DNA of 64,000 nt from Trebonia kvetii (GCF_007827045.1 NZ_RPFW01000003.1:434001-498000), one strand, 5' to 3'. Positions 15,639 through 25,428 are shown, numbered from the stretch's first letter. Notes: a model not told the origin generated them from the letters alone. A program made the numbers and translations.

Positions 15639-16450
15639 CGGGTCTTGCTCTCCATCCCTACCGGTGAACGCCGCAGCAGCGTTATCGCACCGGACATGGT
15701 GGTGACGGACACATGTCCGGCACCTGCGCCAACGTTACCGCTAACGGCACGCGAGCCAGGAGCCTTGATGGTCCGCAGTGTCTCGAATTCGGTCCTGACG
15801 GCGCCCGACGTGGAGTGCATGTGCACCCGCGCGTCGCTATCCGCGGGCAGCCGCAGCGTCACGTCGCCGGACATCGTGCTGACGTGCACGTTTCCGGTGC
15901 CGCGGAGCGCGAAATCGGCCGTGACCTGCCCGCTCATCGTGCTCGCGTCCAGGGAGTCGATCAGCCCGCCGGCCACGGTCACCCCGCCCGACATCGACTT
16001 GATCCTGATCGACCCGTCGACATCGCAGGCCGCGAGCTCGCCGGACATCGTCTCGGCGTCCACGTCGCCTGTCACGCCGTCGAGCGTGATGTCGCCGGAC
16101 ATGTTCCTGACCGACGCGCCCGCGGACAGGCCGGACACCACCGCCGACGCGCTGAGCACGCCGAACTGGGTCGGGCAGTCCGCGGGGACGGTGACGGTGA
16201 TGGCGACGCTGTCCTTGCGTGGTTTCAGGAAGCCGAGCAGGCCTTCCCAGGACAGCGACTCGTAGGCCACGGTGAGCACGCCGTCCTCGTGGCTGACCAG
16301 GATGGGCCGCCCGGACAGCTCGCTCACCACCACCGAGGGCCGGTCATCGGATGCGAGCACCGCGACCGTTCCGGCGATCAGCCGCACGTTCAGCGACCTG
16401 ACGTCGTCGAAGTCGAGCGCCATCGGCTTGTCAACCGTCCAGCGTGCCAT
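15635..16450 (-). CDS. DUF4097-family beta-structure protein
   Basis: A 271-residue protein made of repeated short beta strands, each with an MSG turn (NMSGDITLDG, TMSGELAACD, SMSGGVTVAG, TMSGQVTADF, TMSGDVTLRL, TMSGAITLL). This is the DUF4097 (adhesin-like) fold. No signal peptide or membrane segment is visible, so it is probably cytoplasmic. The function of the family is unknown; pairing with a PadR regulator in one operon is common in actinomycetes. It is first in the operon and has a palindromic candidate operator 42 bp upstream. Confidence 0.85.
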   Translation of the reverse strand: MARWTVDKPMALDFDDVRSLNVRLIAGTVAVLASDDRPSVVVSELSGRPILVSHEDGVLTVAYESLSWEGLLGFLKPRKDSVAITVTVPADCPTQFGVLSASAVVSGLSAGASVRNMSGDITLDGVTGDVDAETMSGELAACDVDGSIRIKSMSGGVTVAGGLIDSLDASTMSGQVTADFALRGTGNVHVSTMSGDVTLRLPADSDARVHMHSTSGAVRTEFETLRTIKAPGSRAVSGNVGAGAGHVSVTTMSGAITLLRRSPVGMESKTR

Positions 16451-16491
16451 CGCGGTCCTCCATCGCGGTACATCGTCAGTGACCTACACAC

Positions 16492-16505
16492 CACGATATA
16501 TCGTG
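16492..16505. promoter_or_regulatory. Palindromic candidate PadR operator
   Basis: CACGATATATCGTG is a perfect 14-nt palindrome 42 bp upstream of the DUF4097 start. Related half-sites flank it (GCGGTACATCGTC at 16466-16478 and AAGATGTATCGCG at 16519-16531). Autoregulation by the PadR protein of the same operon is the likely use. Confidence 0.6.
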
Positions 16506-16596
16506 TTGCCGCAAAGTCAAGATGTATCGCGTTAGTGAGGACCGGACGCCGGCCACGCCGCTCGAGGAGAGAGCGCGGCCGGCGGGCGACGACAGG

Positions 16597-16613
16597 CACC
16601 CGTTCGGGATGAT
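16597..16613 (-). repeat. 3'-end motif (copy 2), after DUF6104 gene
   Basis: The minus strand reads ATCATCCCGAACGGGTG beginning 11 bp after the stop codon of the gene at 16624. Confidence 0.7.
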
Positions 16614-16623
16614 CTCTTGGCTG

Positions 16624-16851
16624 TTACTCCTCGTCGGCGGGTTCGGCGGGTTCGGCCGTGTCAGCGTTCGCGTCCGCGTCACCGTCGGTGTCGATCCGCG
16701 CCAGCCACGACGCGAGCCGATCCACCGCGGTCTCGAACTCCGGGTTGAGATCGACGAAGTCGCGCAGTCGCTCGGCGAGCCAGGCCATGGTGACCTGCTC
16801 GTCGCCGCGACGGTCGTCGAGTTCCTCGATCCCGGCGTCGGTGAAGTACAT
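16624..16851 (-). CDS. DUF6104-like small acidic protein
   Basis: A 75-residue protein beginning MYFTDAGIEELDDRRGDEQV, then a helical segment (TMAWLAERLRDFVDLNPEFE) and an acidic Asp/Glu/Ala tail. It resembles the actinomycete DUF6104 family, whose role is unknown. It stands alone between the DUF4097 operon and kgd, on the same strand as kgd and 69 bp downstream of it. Recognition is from memory of the family pattern. Confidence 0.65.
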   Translation of the reverse strand: MYFTDAGIEELDDRRGDEQVTMAWLAERLRDFVDLNPEFETAVDRLASWLARIDTDGDADANADTAEPAEPADEE

Positions 16852-16920
16852 CGCTAGCCCTCCGGAGCGGCATGTCTAAAATGACGTCACGGGTTCGTGA
16901 GATGCGCCAGCCCGACATTC

Positions 16921-19900
16921 TTAGACATGCCGAGGGATGGCGGTCTCTATCAGTTCACGGTGCGTCGCCGCGTGCACCTTCGCGGAGCCGAACGCGGGCG
17001 CCGAGCTCGCCGGGAGCGCGACAAGCCGCGGCAGCCGGCCGATCACGTCGGGGGCCGGCAGGCGAAGCGCCATGCGTGGCCAGGCGCCCTGGTTCTCCGG
17101 CTCTTCCTGGCACCAGACCAGTTCGACGTCGCTGGGGTACCGCGAGAGTTCCTTCTGCAGTTCCCGCGCCGGGATGGGGTAGAGCCGTTCGACGCGGACG
17201 ATCGCCGTGTCGGTGATACCCGACTTGGCCCGGTGCTCGGCGAGGTCGTAGTACATCTTGCCGGTGCAGAGCACCACCCGGCGGATCCTGCTCCCGTCGA
17301 AGCCGGCCGGCTCGCCGATCAGTGGCTTGAAGGAGCCCTGGGTGAAGTCCGACGTCGCCGAGGTGGCCGCCTTGAGCCGCAGCAGCGACTTGGGCGTGAA
17401 GACGATCAGCGGCTTGTGCCGGCCGCTGATCGCCTGCCAGCGCAGCAGGTGGAAGTAGTTGGCAGGGGTGGTGGGCAGCGCGACCGTCATGTTGTCCTGC
17501 GCGCACAGCGACAGGAACCGCTCGATACGCGCCGAGGAGTGGTCCGGGCCCTGGCCCTCGTAGCCGTGCGGCAGCAGCAGCACGACGCTGGACTTCTGGC
17601 CCCACTTCTGCTCGCCGGAGCTGATGAACTCGTCGATGATGGTCTGCGCGCCGTCGGCGAAGTCGCCGAACTGCGCCTCCCAGAGCACGAGCGCGTCCGG
17701 ACGGGCGACCGAGTAGCCGTACTCGAAGCCCATCGCGGCGAACTCCGACAGCAGCGAGTCGTAGACGAAGAACCGCGCCTTGCCGTTGTCGAGCCTCTTG
17801 AGCGGAGTGTGCTCCTCGCCGGTTACCCGGTCCACGAGCACCGAGTGCCGCTGGCCGAACGTGCCGCGCCTTGAGTCCTGGCCGACAAGCCGGACCGGGT
17901 GCCCGTCCTGCAGCACCGAGCCGAAGGCGAGCAGCTCGCCGGTCGCCCAGTCGATCGTGTCTTCGCCGACGCTGGCGGCGCGCCGGTCGAGCTGCGGCTT
18001 GAGCCGCGGGTGGACGGTGAAGCCATCCGGGATGGACACCTGGGTGTCGATGATCTGCTTGACCAGGTCACCCGAGATCGCGGTCGGCACCGCGGCGTGG
18101 TCCACCGGGCGGTCGCCTGTCTCCTGCGGCATCACCGTGCCCGGCTGCGGCGGGAGTTCCGCAGCCTCCCTGGTCTCGGTGAACGCACGCTCCAGCTGCT
18201 GCTGGTAGTCGCGCAGCGCCGCCTCGGCCTCCTCCATGGTGAGGTCGCCGCGCGCGATGAGCGCCTCGGTGTAGAGCTTGCGCACCGAGCGGCGCGCCTC
18301 GATCAGGTCGTACATCAGCGGCTGGGTGAAGCTCGGGTTGTCGCCCTCGTTGTGCCCGCGGCGCCGGTAGCAGACCATGTCGATCACGACGTCCTTGCGG
18401 AACGCCTCGCGGTAGGCGAACGCGAGCCGCCCCACCCGGGTGACTGCCTCCGGGTCGTCGCCGTTCACGTGGAAGATCGGCGCCTGGATCATCCGCGCCA
18501 CGTCGGTGGCGTAGACGCTCGACCGGGACTCCATCGGCGAGGTGGTGAAGCCGACCTGGTTGTTCACCACGATGTGCACCGTGCCGCCAGTGCGGTAACC
18601 GCGCAGCTGCGACAGGTTGAGCGTCTCGGCAACAACGCCCTGGCCGGCGAAGGCCGCGTCGCCGTGGATGAGCACCGGCAGCACGGTAAAGCCGTCCGCG
18701 GACTTGTCGAGGATGTCCTGCTTGGCGCGGACCACGCCCTCGGTCACCGGGTCGACGCACTCCAGGTGGCTGGGGTTGGCGACCAGGCTGCACGGGATGG
18801 TCTTGCCGCTGGCCGAGGTGAAGGTGCCGCTGGCGCCCAGGTGGTACTTCACGTCGCCTGAGCCCTGGGTGGACTTCGGGTCGAGGTTGCCCTCGAACTC
18901 CTTGAAGATCTGCCCGTAGGACTTACCGATGACGTTGGCAAGCACGTTGAGCCTGCCGCGGTGCGCCATGCCGACCACGGCCTCGTCGAGCTCCGCCTCG
19001 GCGGCCTCGCTTATCACCACGTCGAGCAGCGGGATCAGCGCCTCACCGCCCTCGAGCGAGAAGCGCTTCTGGCCGACGTACTTGGTCTGCAGGAACGTCT
19101 CGAACGCCTCGGCCACGTTGAGCTTGGACAGGATCCGCACCTGGTCGTCGTGGCCCGCCCGGGACGGGGGGACCTCGATGTGCGCCTGGATCCACTTGCG
19201 CTCTTCCGGGTCCTGGATGTGCATGTACTCGATGCCGATCGTCCGGCAGTAGGAGTCGCGGAGCACGCCGAGGATCTCCCGCAGCCGCATGATCGGCCGC
19301 CCGCCGAACCCGCCGGTGGCGAACTCGCGCTCCAGGTCCCATAGCGTCAGGCCGTGCTGGATGATGTCCAGGTCGGCGTGCTTGCGCTGCACGGTCTCGA
19401 TCGGGTTGGTGTCGGCCATCAGGTGGCCGCGGACCCGGTAGGCGTGGATGAGCTCCTGCACCCGGGCCGACCGCGTGACATCGTCCTCGTGCCCGTACGG
19501 GAAGTCCTTCACCCAGCGGACCGGCTCATACGGGATGCGCAGGCTCTCGAAGACGCCGTCGTAGAAGCGGTTCTCGCCGAGCAGCATCCGGTGCACGATG
19601 CGCAGGAAGTCGCCCGACTGCGCGCCCTGGATGATCCGGTGGTCGTAGGTGGAGGTCAGCGTCACCGTCTTGCTGATCGCCAGCCGGGCCATGGTCTCCT
19701 CGCTCGCGCCCTGGTAGGCGGCGGGGTACTCCATGGCGCCGACGCCGATGATGGCGCCCTGGCCGGGCATGAGGCGCGGCACGGAGTGCTCGGTGCCGAT
19801 CGTGCCCGGGTTGGTGAGGGAGATCGTGGTGCCCTGGAAGTCGGCGACCGTCAGCTTGCCGCTGCGCGCCTTGCGGACCACGTCCTCGTAGGCGGACCAG

Positions 19901-20709
19901 AACTGGCGGAAGTCCATCTCCTCCGCGCCCTTGATGTTGGGCACGAGCAGCTGGCGGCTGCCGTCCTTGGCCTTGAGGTCGATGGCCAGGCCCAGGTTCA
20001 CGTGGTGCGGCATGGCGAGGACGGGCTTGCCGTCCTCCTCGGCGTACGCGGCGTTCATCTCCGGCAACGCCTTGACCGCCTGGACCAGCGCGTAGCCGAT
20101 CAGGTGGGTGAAGGAGATCTTCCCGCCCCGGCCGCGCTGCAGGTGGTTGTTGATGACGATGCGGTTGTCGATGAGCAGCTTGGCCGGGAACGCGCGCACG
20201 CTGGTGGCGGTGGGCACGCTCAGGCTCGCCGCCATGTTCAGCGCGGTGCGCGCGGCGGCACCGCGGAGCTTGGACAGTTCGGCGTCGCCGGGGGGCGGCG
20301 CGGCGGTCGGGGCGGTCCCGGCGGGTGCCGCCGTGGCGGGCGTGGCCGGCGGCGCCGGGGCGGCGGGAGCAGCCGCGGTCTGCGGCGCGGCGACGGGCAA
20401 CGGTGCCTGCGGGGGCGCGGTGGCGGGCGGCGGCTCGGCAAGGACGGGCATCGGCCCGGTGCCGTTCAGGCCGCGGACCGGACGGTAGTCGGCGAAGAAC
20501 GACCACCATGCCTTGTCGACAGAACCCGGGTCGTCGAGGTAACGCTGATACAGCTCGTCGACCAGCCACTCATTGGGTCCGAAGTCGGCGCTGCCCGGCG
20601 CGCTGCCCGGCTCCGCTGACTCACCAGGCCGGGCAGGTGACGAGGGGTTTGCTGAGGACGCGCTGAAGTCTGCGGCAGCGAGCGGCGACTCAGAAGACAC
20701 GGCGGACAT
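16921..20709 (-). CDS. kgd: Multifunctional 2-oxoglutarate dehydrogenase/decarboxylase E1-E2 (KGD)
   Basis: A 1262-residue fused enzyme that converts 2-oxoglutarate to succinyl-CoA with an external E3, or decarboxylates it. Order: E1 N-terminal helix (FGPNEWLVDELYQRYLDDP, about 43-80), Pro/Ala linker (about 88-140), E2 succinyltransferase catalytic domain (about 145-375, with STYDHRIIQGAQSGDFL), then the ThDP-binding E1 part (GMAHRGRLNVLANV, HGDAAFAGQGVVAE, HVNGDDPEAV). No lipoyl domain is present, as in other actinobacterial forms. Mycobacterial KGD is 1231 residues. GGAAGAAGG precedes the ATG at 20709. Activity is usually controlled by the FHA protein GarA/OdhI, not seen beside it. Confidence 0.96.
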   Translation of the reverse strand: MSAVSSESPLAAADFSASSANPSSPARPGESAEPGSAPGSADFGPNEWLVDELYQRYLDDPGSVDKAWWSFFADYRPVRGLNGTGPMPVLAEPPPATAPPQAPLPVAAPQTAAAPAAPAPPATPATAAPAGTAPTAAPPPGDAELSKLRGAAARTALNMAASLSVPTATSVRAFPAKLLIDNRIVINNHLQRGRGGKISFTHLIGYALVQAVKALPEMNAAYAEEDGKPVLAMPHHVNLGLAIDLKAKDGSRQLLVPNIKGAEEMDFRQFWSAYEDVVRKARSGKLTVADFQGTTISLTNPGTIGTEHSVPRLMPGQGAIIGVGAMEYPAAYQGASEETMARLAISKTVTLTSTYDHRIIQGAQSGDFLRIVHRMLLGENRFYDGVFESLRIPYEPVRWVKDFPYGHEDDVTRSARVQELIHAYRVRGHLMADTNPIETVQRKHADLDIIQHGLTLWDLEREFATGGFGGRPIMRLREILGVLRDSYCRTIGIEYMHIQDPEERKWIQAHIEVPPSRAGHDDQVRILSKLNVAEAFETFLQTKYVGQKRFSLEGGEALIPLLDVVISEAAEAELDEAVVGMAHRGRLNVLANVIGKSYGQIFKEFEGNLDPKSTQGSGDVKYHLGASGTFTSASGKTIPCSLVANPSHLECVDPVTEGVVRAKQDILDKSADGFTVLPVLIHGDAAFAGQGVVAETLNLSQLRGYRTGGTVHIVVNNQVGFTTSPMESRSSVYATDVARMIQAPIFHVNGDDPEAVTRVGRLAFAYREAFRKDVVIDMVCYRRRGHNEGDNPSFTQPLMYDLIEARRSVRKLYTEALIARGDLTMEEAEAALRDYQQQLERAFTETREAAELPPQPGTVMPQETGDRPVDHAAVPTAISGDLVKQIIDTQVSIPDGFTVHPRLKPQLDRRAASVGEDTIDWATGELLAFGSVLQDGHPVRLVGQDSRRGTFGQRHSVLVDRVTGEEHTPLKRLDNGKARFFVYDSLLSEFAAMGFEYGYSVARPDALVLWEAQFGDFADGAQTIIDEFISSGEQKWGQKSSVVLLLPHGYEGQGPDHSSARIERFLSLCAQDNMTVALPTTPANYFHLLRWQAISGRHKPLIVFTPKSLLRLKAATSATSDFTQGSFKPLIGEPAGFDGSRIRRVVLCTGKMYYDLAEHRAKSGITDTAIVRVERLYPIPARELQKELSRYPSDVELVWCQEEPENQGAWPRMALRLPAPDVIGRLPRLVALPASSAPAFGSAKVHAATHRELIETAIPRHV

Positions 20710-21068
20710 CGCCTTCTTCCGAAGATTAGATGTGATTACTGACTCCCTCCTCCCAGGCTACCGCTCGGTTGTGCTAGCAGGGGGCGGGATGCTGCCGCCG
20801 TGGCTCAGGTGACCGATGTGGGATGAGTCACGCGCCTTGACCGCTTTCGACCCTGCACGCTTTACGTTCGCGATCCGTGCGGTCGCCGCACGGCTTCGGT
20901 GGCCGCTCACGCCGCACTGGCAGTGCTGTCGCGCGGCGGCTGCATCCAGCGAACCTGGGGGAATTGGCTGGTTATCAGGGGATTGACGCGCTGGCCATTA
21001 ATTCGGGCGGTTTGCCGAGAAGGGAAATGCCCGGCCTTTCCCGTAACGGGCCGCTACGCTCGTGCTGA
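20710..21068. other. 359-bp intergenic region between kgd and propeller-protein gene
   Basis: This is a divergent region carrying both promoters. No convincing open frame, hairpin or dispersed repeat was found. Confidence 0.5.
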
Positions 21069-22508
21069 ATGGACACAGGCGAGGTTCCCGGCTACGAGTT
21101 CGAGGCGCCGCGTGGCCCGCGTCACCGGCCTCGGCAGGACTCGCTGCGCCCGTATCCGCCGGAGCCGCTGCGCCCGCTCACGCGGGACTCGCTGCGCCCG
21201 ATCAGGCATCCCGCACCGCCGCTGCCGCCGCCACGGGCCTCCGTTCGCGCCGCGGGCGGCGGCGTGCTCGCCGTCATGCGCACCAGGAACTGGCTTGTCG
21301 GCCTCGTTCTGCCGATCGTGGTCGCCGTGATCGTCGGCATCGCGGTGGTGGTGACCGCGGGCGGCGGCGGCAACGGCGGCGCGGCGCCGTCGGCGCTCGC
21401 CGCGGGCTTCCCGCCGGCCCGGCTGGCCGGGACGGCGTTTACCGGGCAAGCGGGCACGACCCCCGTGATGCTGGCGGCGATCGCCGCGTCGGCGGGCACC
21501 GAGGTACTCGCGGGGACCGCGGACGGCGGTCCCGCGCTGTGGGTCTCGCCGGACGGCGGCTCCACGTGGACGCGCGCTGCGCTGACCGCGGCGGGCCAGA
21601 CCGGGGCGGGCCGCGGCCAGTTTGCCGGTGTCGCGCACGGCGCGGCGGGCTGGCTCGCCGTCGGCACGGCGCTGAGCGGAGCGGGGCGCGGCGGCCCGCT
21701 GATCGCCAGCTCACCAGACGCCCGGGCATGGACCGTGGCGGGCGGCACCGGGACCGCGGGTGCCGTCACGGCGGCGGTGGCCGCGGACCGGAAGGGCTTC
21801 GTGATCGTCGGCCATCGTCCCGCGCGGGGCGGTGCGGTCGCGGCAGCCGCCTGGTACGCGCCGGGCCTCGCCGGCTGGCGCACCGCCGCGATCGCCAGCA
21901 AGGCCGGGCACGGCCAGACGCTGATGAGTGCCGTCACCGCGACGGCCCGCGGGTTCGCCGCCGTCGGCGCCGCGGGAACGCGCCCGGCTGCCTGGCTGTC
22001 CGCCGACGGCCGCACCTGGCGGCAGTCGGTGATTGCCGCGCCCGCGGGCGCGGCGCGTGCGGCGCTCGCCTATGTCGCGGCGCACGGCGCCGTCGTGGTG
22101 GCCGCGGGCACCGCGTTCTCCGCCGCGGGCACCGGCAGCCCGTTCGCCGAGGTCTCGGCGGACTCGGGCGCCACCTGGACCCTGATCAGGCTTCCCGGGC
22201 CAGTCGGCGGACGGGCGGCCGCGGTCACCGCGCTGACCGCGGCGGGCGCCGGCTTCACCGCGGCGGGCACCTACGAGACGGGGGCCGGTTCCGCTGTGGT
22301 GCTCTGGACGCTGCCCGCCGCGGGCGGCACCGGATGGACGACGGCGACACCCCAGGGCACCGGCCTGGCCGGCTCACCGACTGGCCCCGCGACGCAGAAC
22401 GCGATCACCGCGCTCACCGCCGACGGCGCGACGCTGACCGGCGGCGGATACACCGGGCAGCAGGGTCAGCTGATGCCGACGCTCTGGCAATCGCCGATCC
22501 GGTACTGA
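21069..22508 (+). CDS. Membrane-anchored beta-propeller protein with Asp-box repeats
   Basis: A 479-residue protein. A proline/arginine-rich cytoplasmic tail (1-75) is followed by one membrane segment (about 77-97, NWLVGLVLPIVVAVIVGIAV) and a large Ala/Gly-rich extracellular part. That part has sialidase-type Asp boxes (SPDGGSTWTR, SSPDARAWTV, SADGRTWRQ, SADSGATWTL), marking a six- or seven-bladed propeller. No sialidase catalytic residues are evident, so a binding role is more likely than catalysis. The ATG at 21069 has no clear ribosome site. Confidence 0.7.
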   Translation: MDTGEVPGYEFEAPRGPRHRPRQDSLRPYPPEPLRPLTRDSLRPIRHPAPPLPPPRASVRAAGGGVLAVMRTRNWLVGLVLPIVVAVIVGIAVVVTAGGGGNGGAAPSALAAGFPPARLAGTAFTGQAGTTPVMLAAIAASAGTEVLAGTADGGPALWVSPDGGSTWTRAALTAAGQTGAGRGQFAGVAHGAAGWLAVGTALSGAGRGGPLIASSPDARAWTVAGGTGTAGAVTAAVAADRKGFVIVGHRPARGGAVAAAAWYAPGLAGWRTAAIASKAGHGQTLMSAVTATARGFAAVGAAGTRPAAWLSADGRTWRQSVIAAPAGAARAALAYVAAHGAVVVAAGTAFSAAGTGSPFAEVSADSGATWTLIRLPGPVGGRAAAVTALTAAGAGFTAAGTYETGAGSAVVLWTLPAAGGTGWTTATPQGTGLAGSPTGPATQNAITALTADGATLTGGGYTGQQGQLMPTLWQSPIRY

Positions 22509-22560
22509 GCCTTCTGAGCCTGAGCGGGGCCATGTCACCGCAACACGTGCCTTGACTACG

Positions 22561-23334
22561 ATGGCTCGGGTGACAAGCACCAAGCCAGGAACCGTTTTCG
22601 TCACCGGCGCGAGCAGTGGCTTCGGCGCCGCCGTGGCCCGCAGATTCGCCGCCGACGGCGCCCGCGTCGTCGCGGCCGCCCGCCGCACCGACCGGCTCAA
22701 GGATCTCGCGGGCGAGTTCGGCCCGCAGGTCCTCCCGTTGCAGCTGGACGTCAGGGACCGGGCAGGCGTCGCCGCCGCGGTGGCGGCCCTGCCGGAGGAG
22801 TTCAGCGCCGTCGACGTGCTGGTCAACAACGCCGGTCTCGCGCTCGGGCTCGGTCCCGCCCAGGACGCCGACCTCGACGACTGGGACCAGATGATCGACA
22901 CCAACTGCAAGGGCCTGGTCTACTGCACGCGCGCGATCCTGCCCGGGATGGTCGCCCGCCGCCGCGGTCACGTGATCAACCTGGGGTCGGTGGCCGGCAG
23001 CTACCCCTACCCGGGCGGGAACGTGTACGGCGGCTCGAAGGCGTTCGTGCACCAGTTCAGCCTCAACCTCCGCAGTGACCTGCATGGCACGGGGGTGCGG
23101 GTCACCTGCGTCGAGCCCGGCATGGCGGACACCGAGTTCTCCCTGGTCAGGTTCTCCGGTGACCGGGGCAAGGCGGACAACGTCTACGAGGGCATGCAGC
23201 CGATGACCGCCGACGACATCGCCGAGTCCATCCACTGGGCGGCAACCATGCCGCAGCACGTCAACGTGAACACGATCGAGCTGATGGCCACCGCCCAGTC
23301 GTTCGCGCCGTTCCAGGTCGCCCGCGAACCCTGA
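22561..23334 (+). CDS. Short-chain dehydrogenase/reductase, YdfG-like
   Basis: A 257-residue classical SDR. It has the cofactor motif TGASSGFG, DVRDRAGV, NNAG, the catalytic serine in INLGSVAGS, and the YGGSK active site. The sequence is closest in pattern to YdfG-type 3-hydroxy acid/serine dehydrogenases that use NADP. The ATG at 22561 is chosen; an in-frame TTG three codons earlier is possible. It converges on the nitrilase-family gene, 8 bp between stops. The substrate is not known. Confidence 0.87.
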   Translation: MARVTSTKPGTVFVTGASSGFGAAVARRFAADGARVVAAARRTDRLKDLAGEFGPQVLPLQLDVRDRAGVAAAVAALPEEFSAVDVLVNNAGLALGLGPAQDADLDDWDQMIDTNCKGLVYCTRAILPGMVARRRGHVINLGSVAGSYPYPGGNVYGGSKAFVHQFSLNLRSDLHGTGVRVTCVEPGMADTEFSLVRFSGDRGKADNVYEGMQPMTADDIAESIHWAATMPQHVNVNTIELMATAQSFAPFQVAREP

Positions 23335-23342
23335 CCCGGACC

Positions 23343-24170
23343 TCACACGCTAGCGCGGGGGACTCCGGAAGGCCCGAACACGTCATGGCGCCGGTTCGCC
23401 AGCGAGGGCAGCGTTTCCCGGACCGAGTCCACCAGCGACAGGTCTACCTCCGCCACGGTCACGCCGGCCGACGGGCCGAGGTCGGCGCGCACCACGCCGA
23501 GCGGGTCGATAAGCAGCGACCGCCCGATGCCGGTCGGCGCGCGGGTCGGCTTCTCCGCCAGGTCGGGCACCTGGCCGACCGCAGCGATCCACACGGTGTT
23601 CTCGATCGCCCTGGCGCGCAGCAGCGTCACCCAGTGCTCTTCCTTGAACGTCCCGGCCTGCCAGGCGGCGCTGACCGTGACGAGCGAGGCGCCGCCGGCC
23701 GCCAGGCACCGCGTCAGTTCGGGGAAGCGGATGTCGTAGCAGATCTGCATGCCGACCGTAGTGCCGGCGAGCGGCGCGAGCACCACCTCGGAACCGGGCG
23801 CGACCAGGTCGGACTCGTGCTGGCTGAACGCGTCGAACAGGTGCAGCTTGCGGTAGGACGCCGCGAGGGAACCGTCGGCGGAGAACGCCACCGCGGTGTT
23901 GTACACCCGCCCGTCCGGCGCGGGCTCGAACGTGCCGAGCACCGCGGCGACCCGCGTCGTGGCGCAGGCGGCCGCGACCGCGGAGCAGAACGGGCCGTCG
24001 AGCGGCTCGGCCGCGGCGCGCAGGTCGGAGCCGAACCGGACGAGCGTCGCCTCAGGAAATACCGCGAGGTCGGCGCCGCCCGCGGCGGCCGCACCGAGCG
24101 CGTCCCGCACGCGTCCGAGGTTGACACCGGCGTCGGAGCTAACCGGAATCTGGCACAGGGCGATACGCAT
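23343..24170 (-). CDS. Carbon-nitrogen hydrolase (nitrilase superfamily amidase)
   Basis: A 275-residue enzyme with the Glu-Lys-Cys triad: Glu in VFPEATLV, Lys in YRKLHLFDAF, Cys in MQICYDIRFPELTR. Such enzymes hydrolyse amide bonds in small metabolites, for example deaminated glutathione or omega-amides; the YDIRFPEL pattern is that of Nit-type amidases. ATG at 24170 gives the family start MRIALCQIPV; the frame is open 18 codons further. It is divergent from the DapC-like gene, with 80 bp between starts. Confidence 0.9.
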   Translation of the reverse strand: MRIALCQIPVSSDAGVNLGRVRDALGAAAAGGADLAVFPEATLVRFGSDLRAAAEPLDGPFCSAVAAACATTRVAAVLGTFEPAPDGRVYNTAVAFSADGSLAASYRKLHLFDAFSQHESDLVAPGSEVVLAPLAGTTVGMQICYDIRFPELTRCLAAGGASLVTVSAAWQAGTFKEEHWVTLLRARAIENTVWIAAVGQVPDLAEKPTRAPTGIGRSLLIDPLGVVRADLGPSAGVTVAEVDLSLVDSVRETLPSLANRRHDVFGPSGVPRASV

Positions 24171-24250
24171 GGGGCCACGATAACCCCGCTGGCTGACGCC
24201 TGTCGGCAGCCACGATCCCGGCACCCCGCCGGACGTGATGTCATGGACTG

Positions 24251-25417
24251 GTGACGCGACCTGTGCTCAACCGCCGCTACGCGGGCTTCGGCAACACCAT
24301 CTTCGGCGTGATGTCGGCTCGCGCCCTCGCCACCGGCTCGGTCAACCTCGGCCAGGGCTTCCCCGACGTCGACGGCCCCGCGGTGGTCGCGGAGGCCGCC
24401 GCGGAGGCGGTGCTGACCGGCAAGGGCAACCAGTACCCGCCCGCTACCGGCATCCCCGAGCTGCGCGCCGCGGTGGCACGCCATCAGCGGCGGTTCTACG
24501 GCCTTGACTACGACCAGGACACCGAGGTGCTCGTCACCGCCGGCGCCACCGAGGCCATCGCCGCCGCCATCCTCGCCCTGTGCGAACCGGGCGACGAGGT
24601 GATCGCGTTCGAGCCGTACTACGACTCCTACGTCGCCAACATCGCGATGGCGGGCGCCATCCGGGTGCCGCTGACGCTGCGCCCGCCGCACTTCCGCCCC
24701 GACCTGGCCGAGCTGGAAAACAAGATCACCGGCAAGACCAGGCTGCTGCTGCTTAACAGCCCGCACAACCCGACCGGGCTGGTTCTCACCCGCGAGGAGA
24801 CCGAGGCCATCGCAAGGATGGCCATCGAGCATGACCTGCTGGTGATCGCGGACGAGGCCTACGAGCACCTCACGTTCGACGTGCCGCACGTGCCGTTCGC
24901 CACCATCGACGGCATGCGCGGCCGCGTCGTCTCGATCGGCTCCGCGGGCAAGTCGTTCTCCTTCACCGGCTGGAAGATCGGCTGGGTCACCGCTTCACCC
25001 GACCTCGTCGCCGCCGTCCGCACCACCAAGCAGTTCCTCACCTACGTGAACGGCGGCCCATTCCAGTACGCGGTCGCCCGCGCCCTTGATCTCCCCGACA
25101 GCTACTACACGGAGATGGCCACCGACCTGAAGGCCAAGCGCGACCTGATGGCGAGCGGCCTCGCGGACATCGGCTTCGAGGTGTACCAGCCGGACGGCAC
25201 CTACTTCATCACCACCGACATCGCGCCGCTCGGCGAGACCGACGGCATGGAGTTCTGCCTGGGCCTGCCGGACCGCGCGGGCGTGGTCGCGATCCCAAGC
25301 GCCGTCTTCTACGACGATCACCCGGAAGCCGGCCGCACCCAGGTCCGGTTCGCGTTCTGCAAGCGCCAGGAGGTGCTCAAGGAGGCGCTCAGCCGCCTGT
25401 CCGTCCTCGCCCGCTGA
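24251..25417 (+). CDS. dapC: N-succinyldiaminopimelate aminotransferase-like PLP enzyme
   Basis: A 388-residue class I/II aminotransferase. Conserved segments are VNLGQGFPD, NQYPPATG, NSPHNPTG, ADEAYEHL and the PLP lysine in SAGKSFSFTGWKIGW, with the terminal arginine in RFAFCK. The pattern matches actinobacterial DapC, which makes N-succinyl-diaminopimelate in lysine and peptidoglycan synthesis; methionine or kynurenine aminotransferases share this fold and cannot be excluded. The GTG at 24251 is used. A copy of the dispersed 3'-end motif starts 12 bp after the stop. Confidence 0.85.
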   Translation: MTRPVLNRRYAGFGNTIFGVMSARALATGSVNLGQGFPDVDGPAVVAEAAAEAVLTGKGNQYPPATGIPELRAAVARHQRRFYGLDYDQDTEVLVTAGATEAIAAAILALCEPGDEVIAFEPYYDSYVANIAMAGAIRVPLTLRPPHFRPDLAELENKITGKTRLLLLNSPHNPTGLVLTREETEAIARMAIEHDLLVIADEAYEHLTFDVPHVPFATIDGMRGRVVSIGSAGKSFSFTGWKIGWVTASPDLVAAVRTTKQFLTYVNGGPFQYAVARALDLPDSYYTEMATDLKAKRDLMASGLADIGFEVYQPDGTYFITTDIAPLGETDGMEFCLGLPDRAGVVAIPSAVFYDDHPEAGRTQVRFAFCKRQEVLKEALSRLSVLAR

Positions 25418-25428
25418 AATTCAGTACC

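Noticed and set aside
19354..20619. 421-codon plus-strand frame opposite kgd
   Set aside because: The kgd frame has complete E2 and E1 motifs; this is a high-GC shadow.
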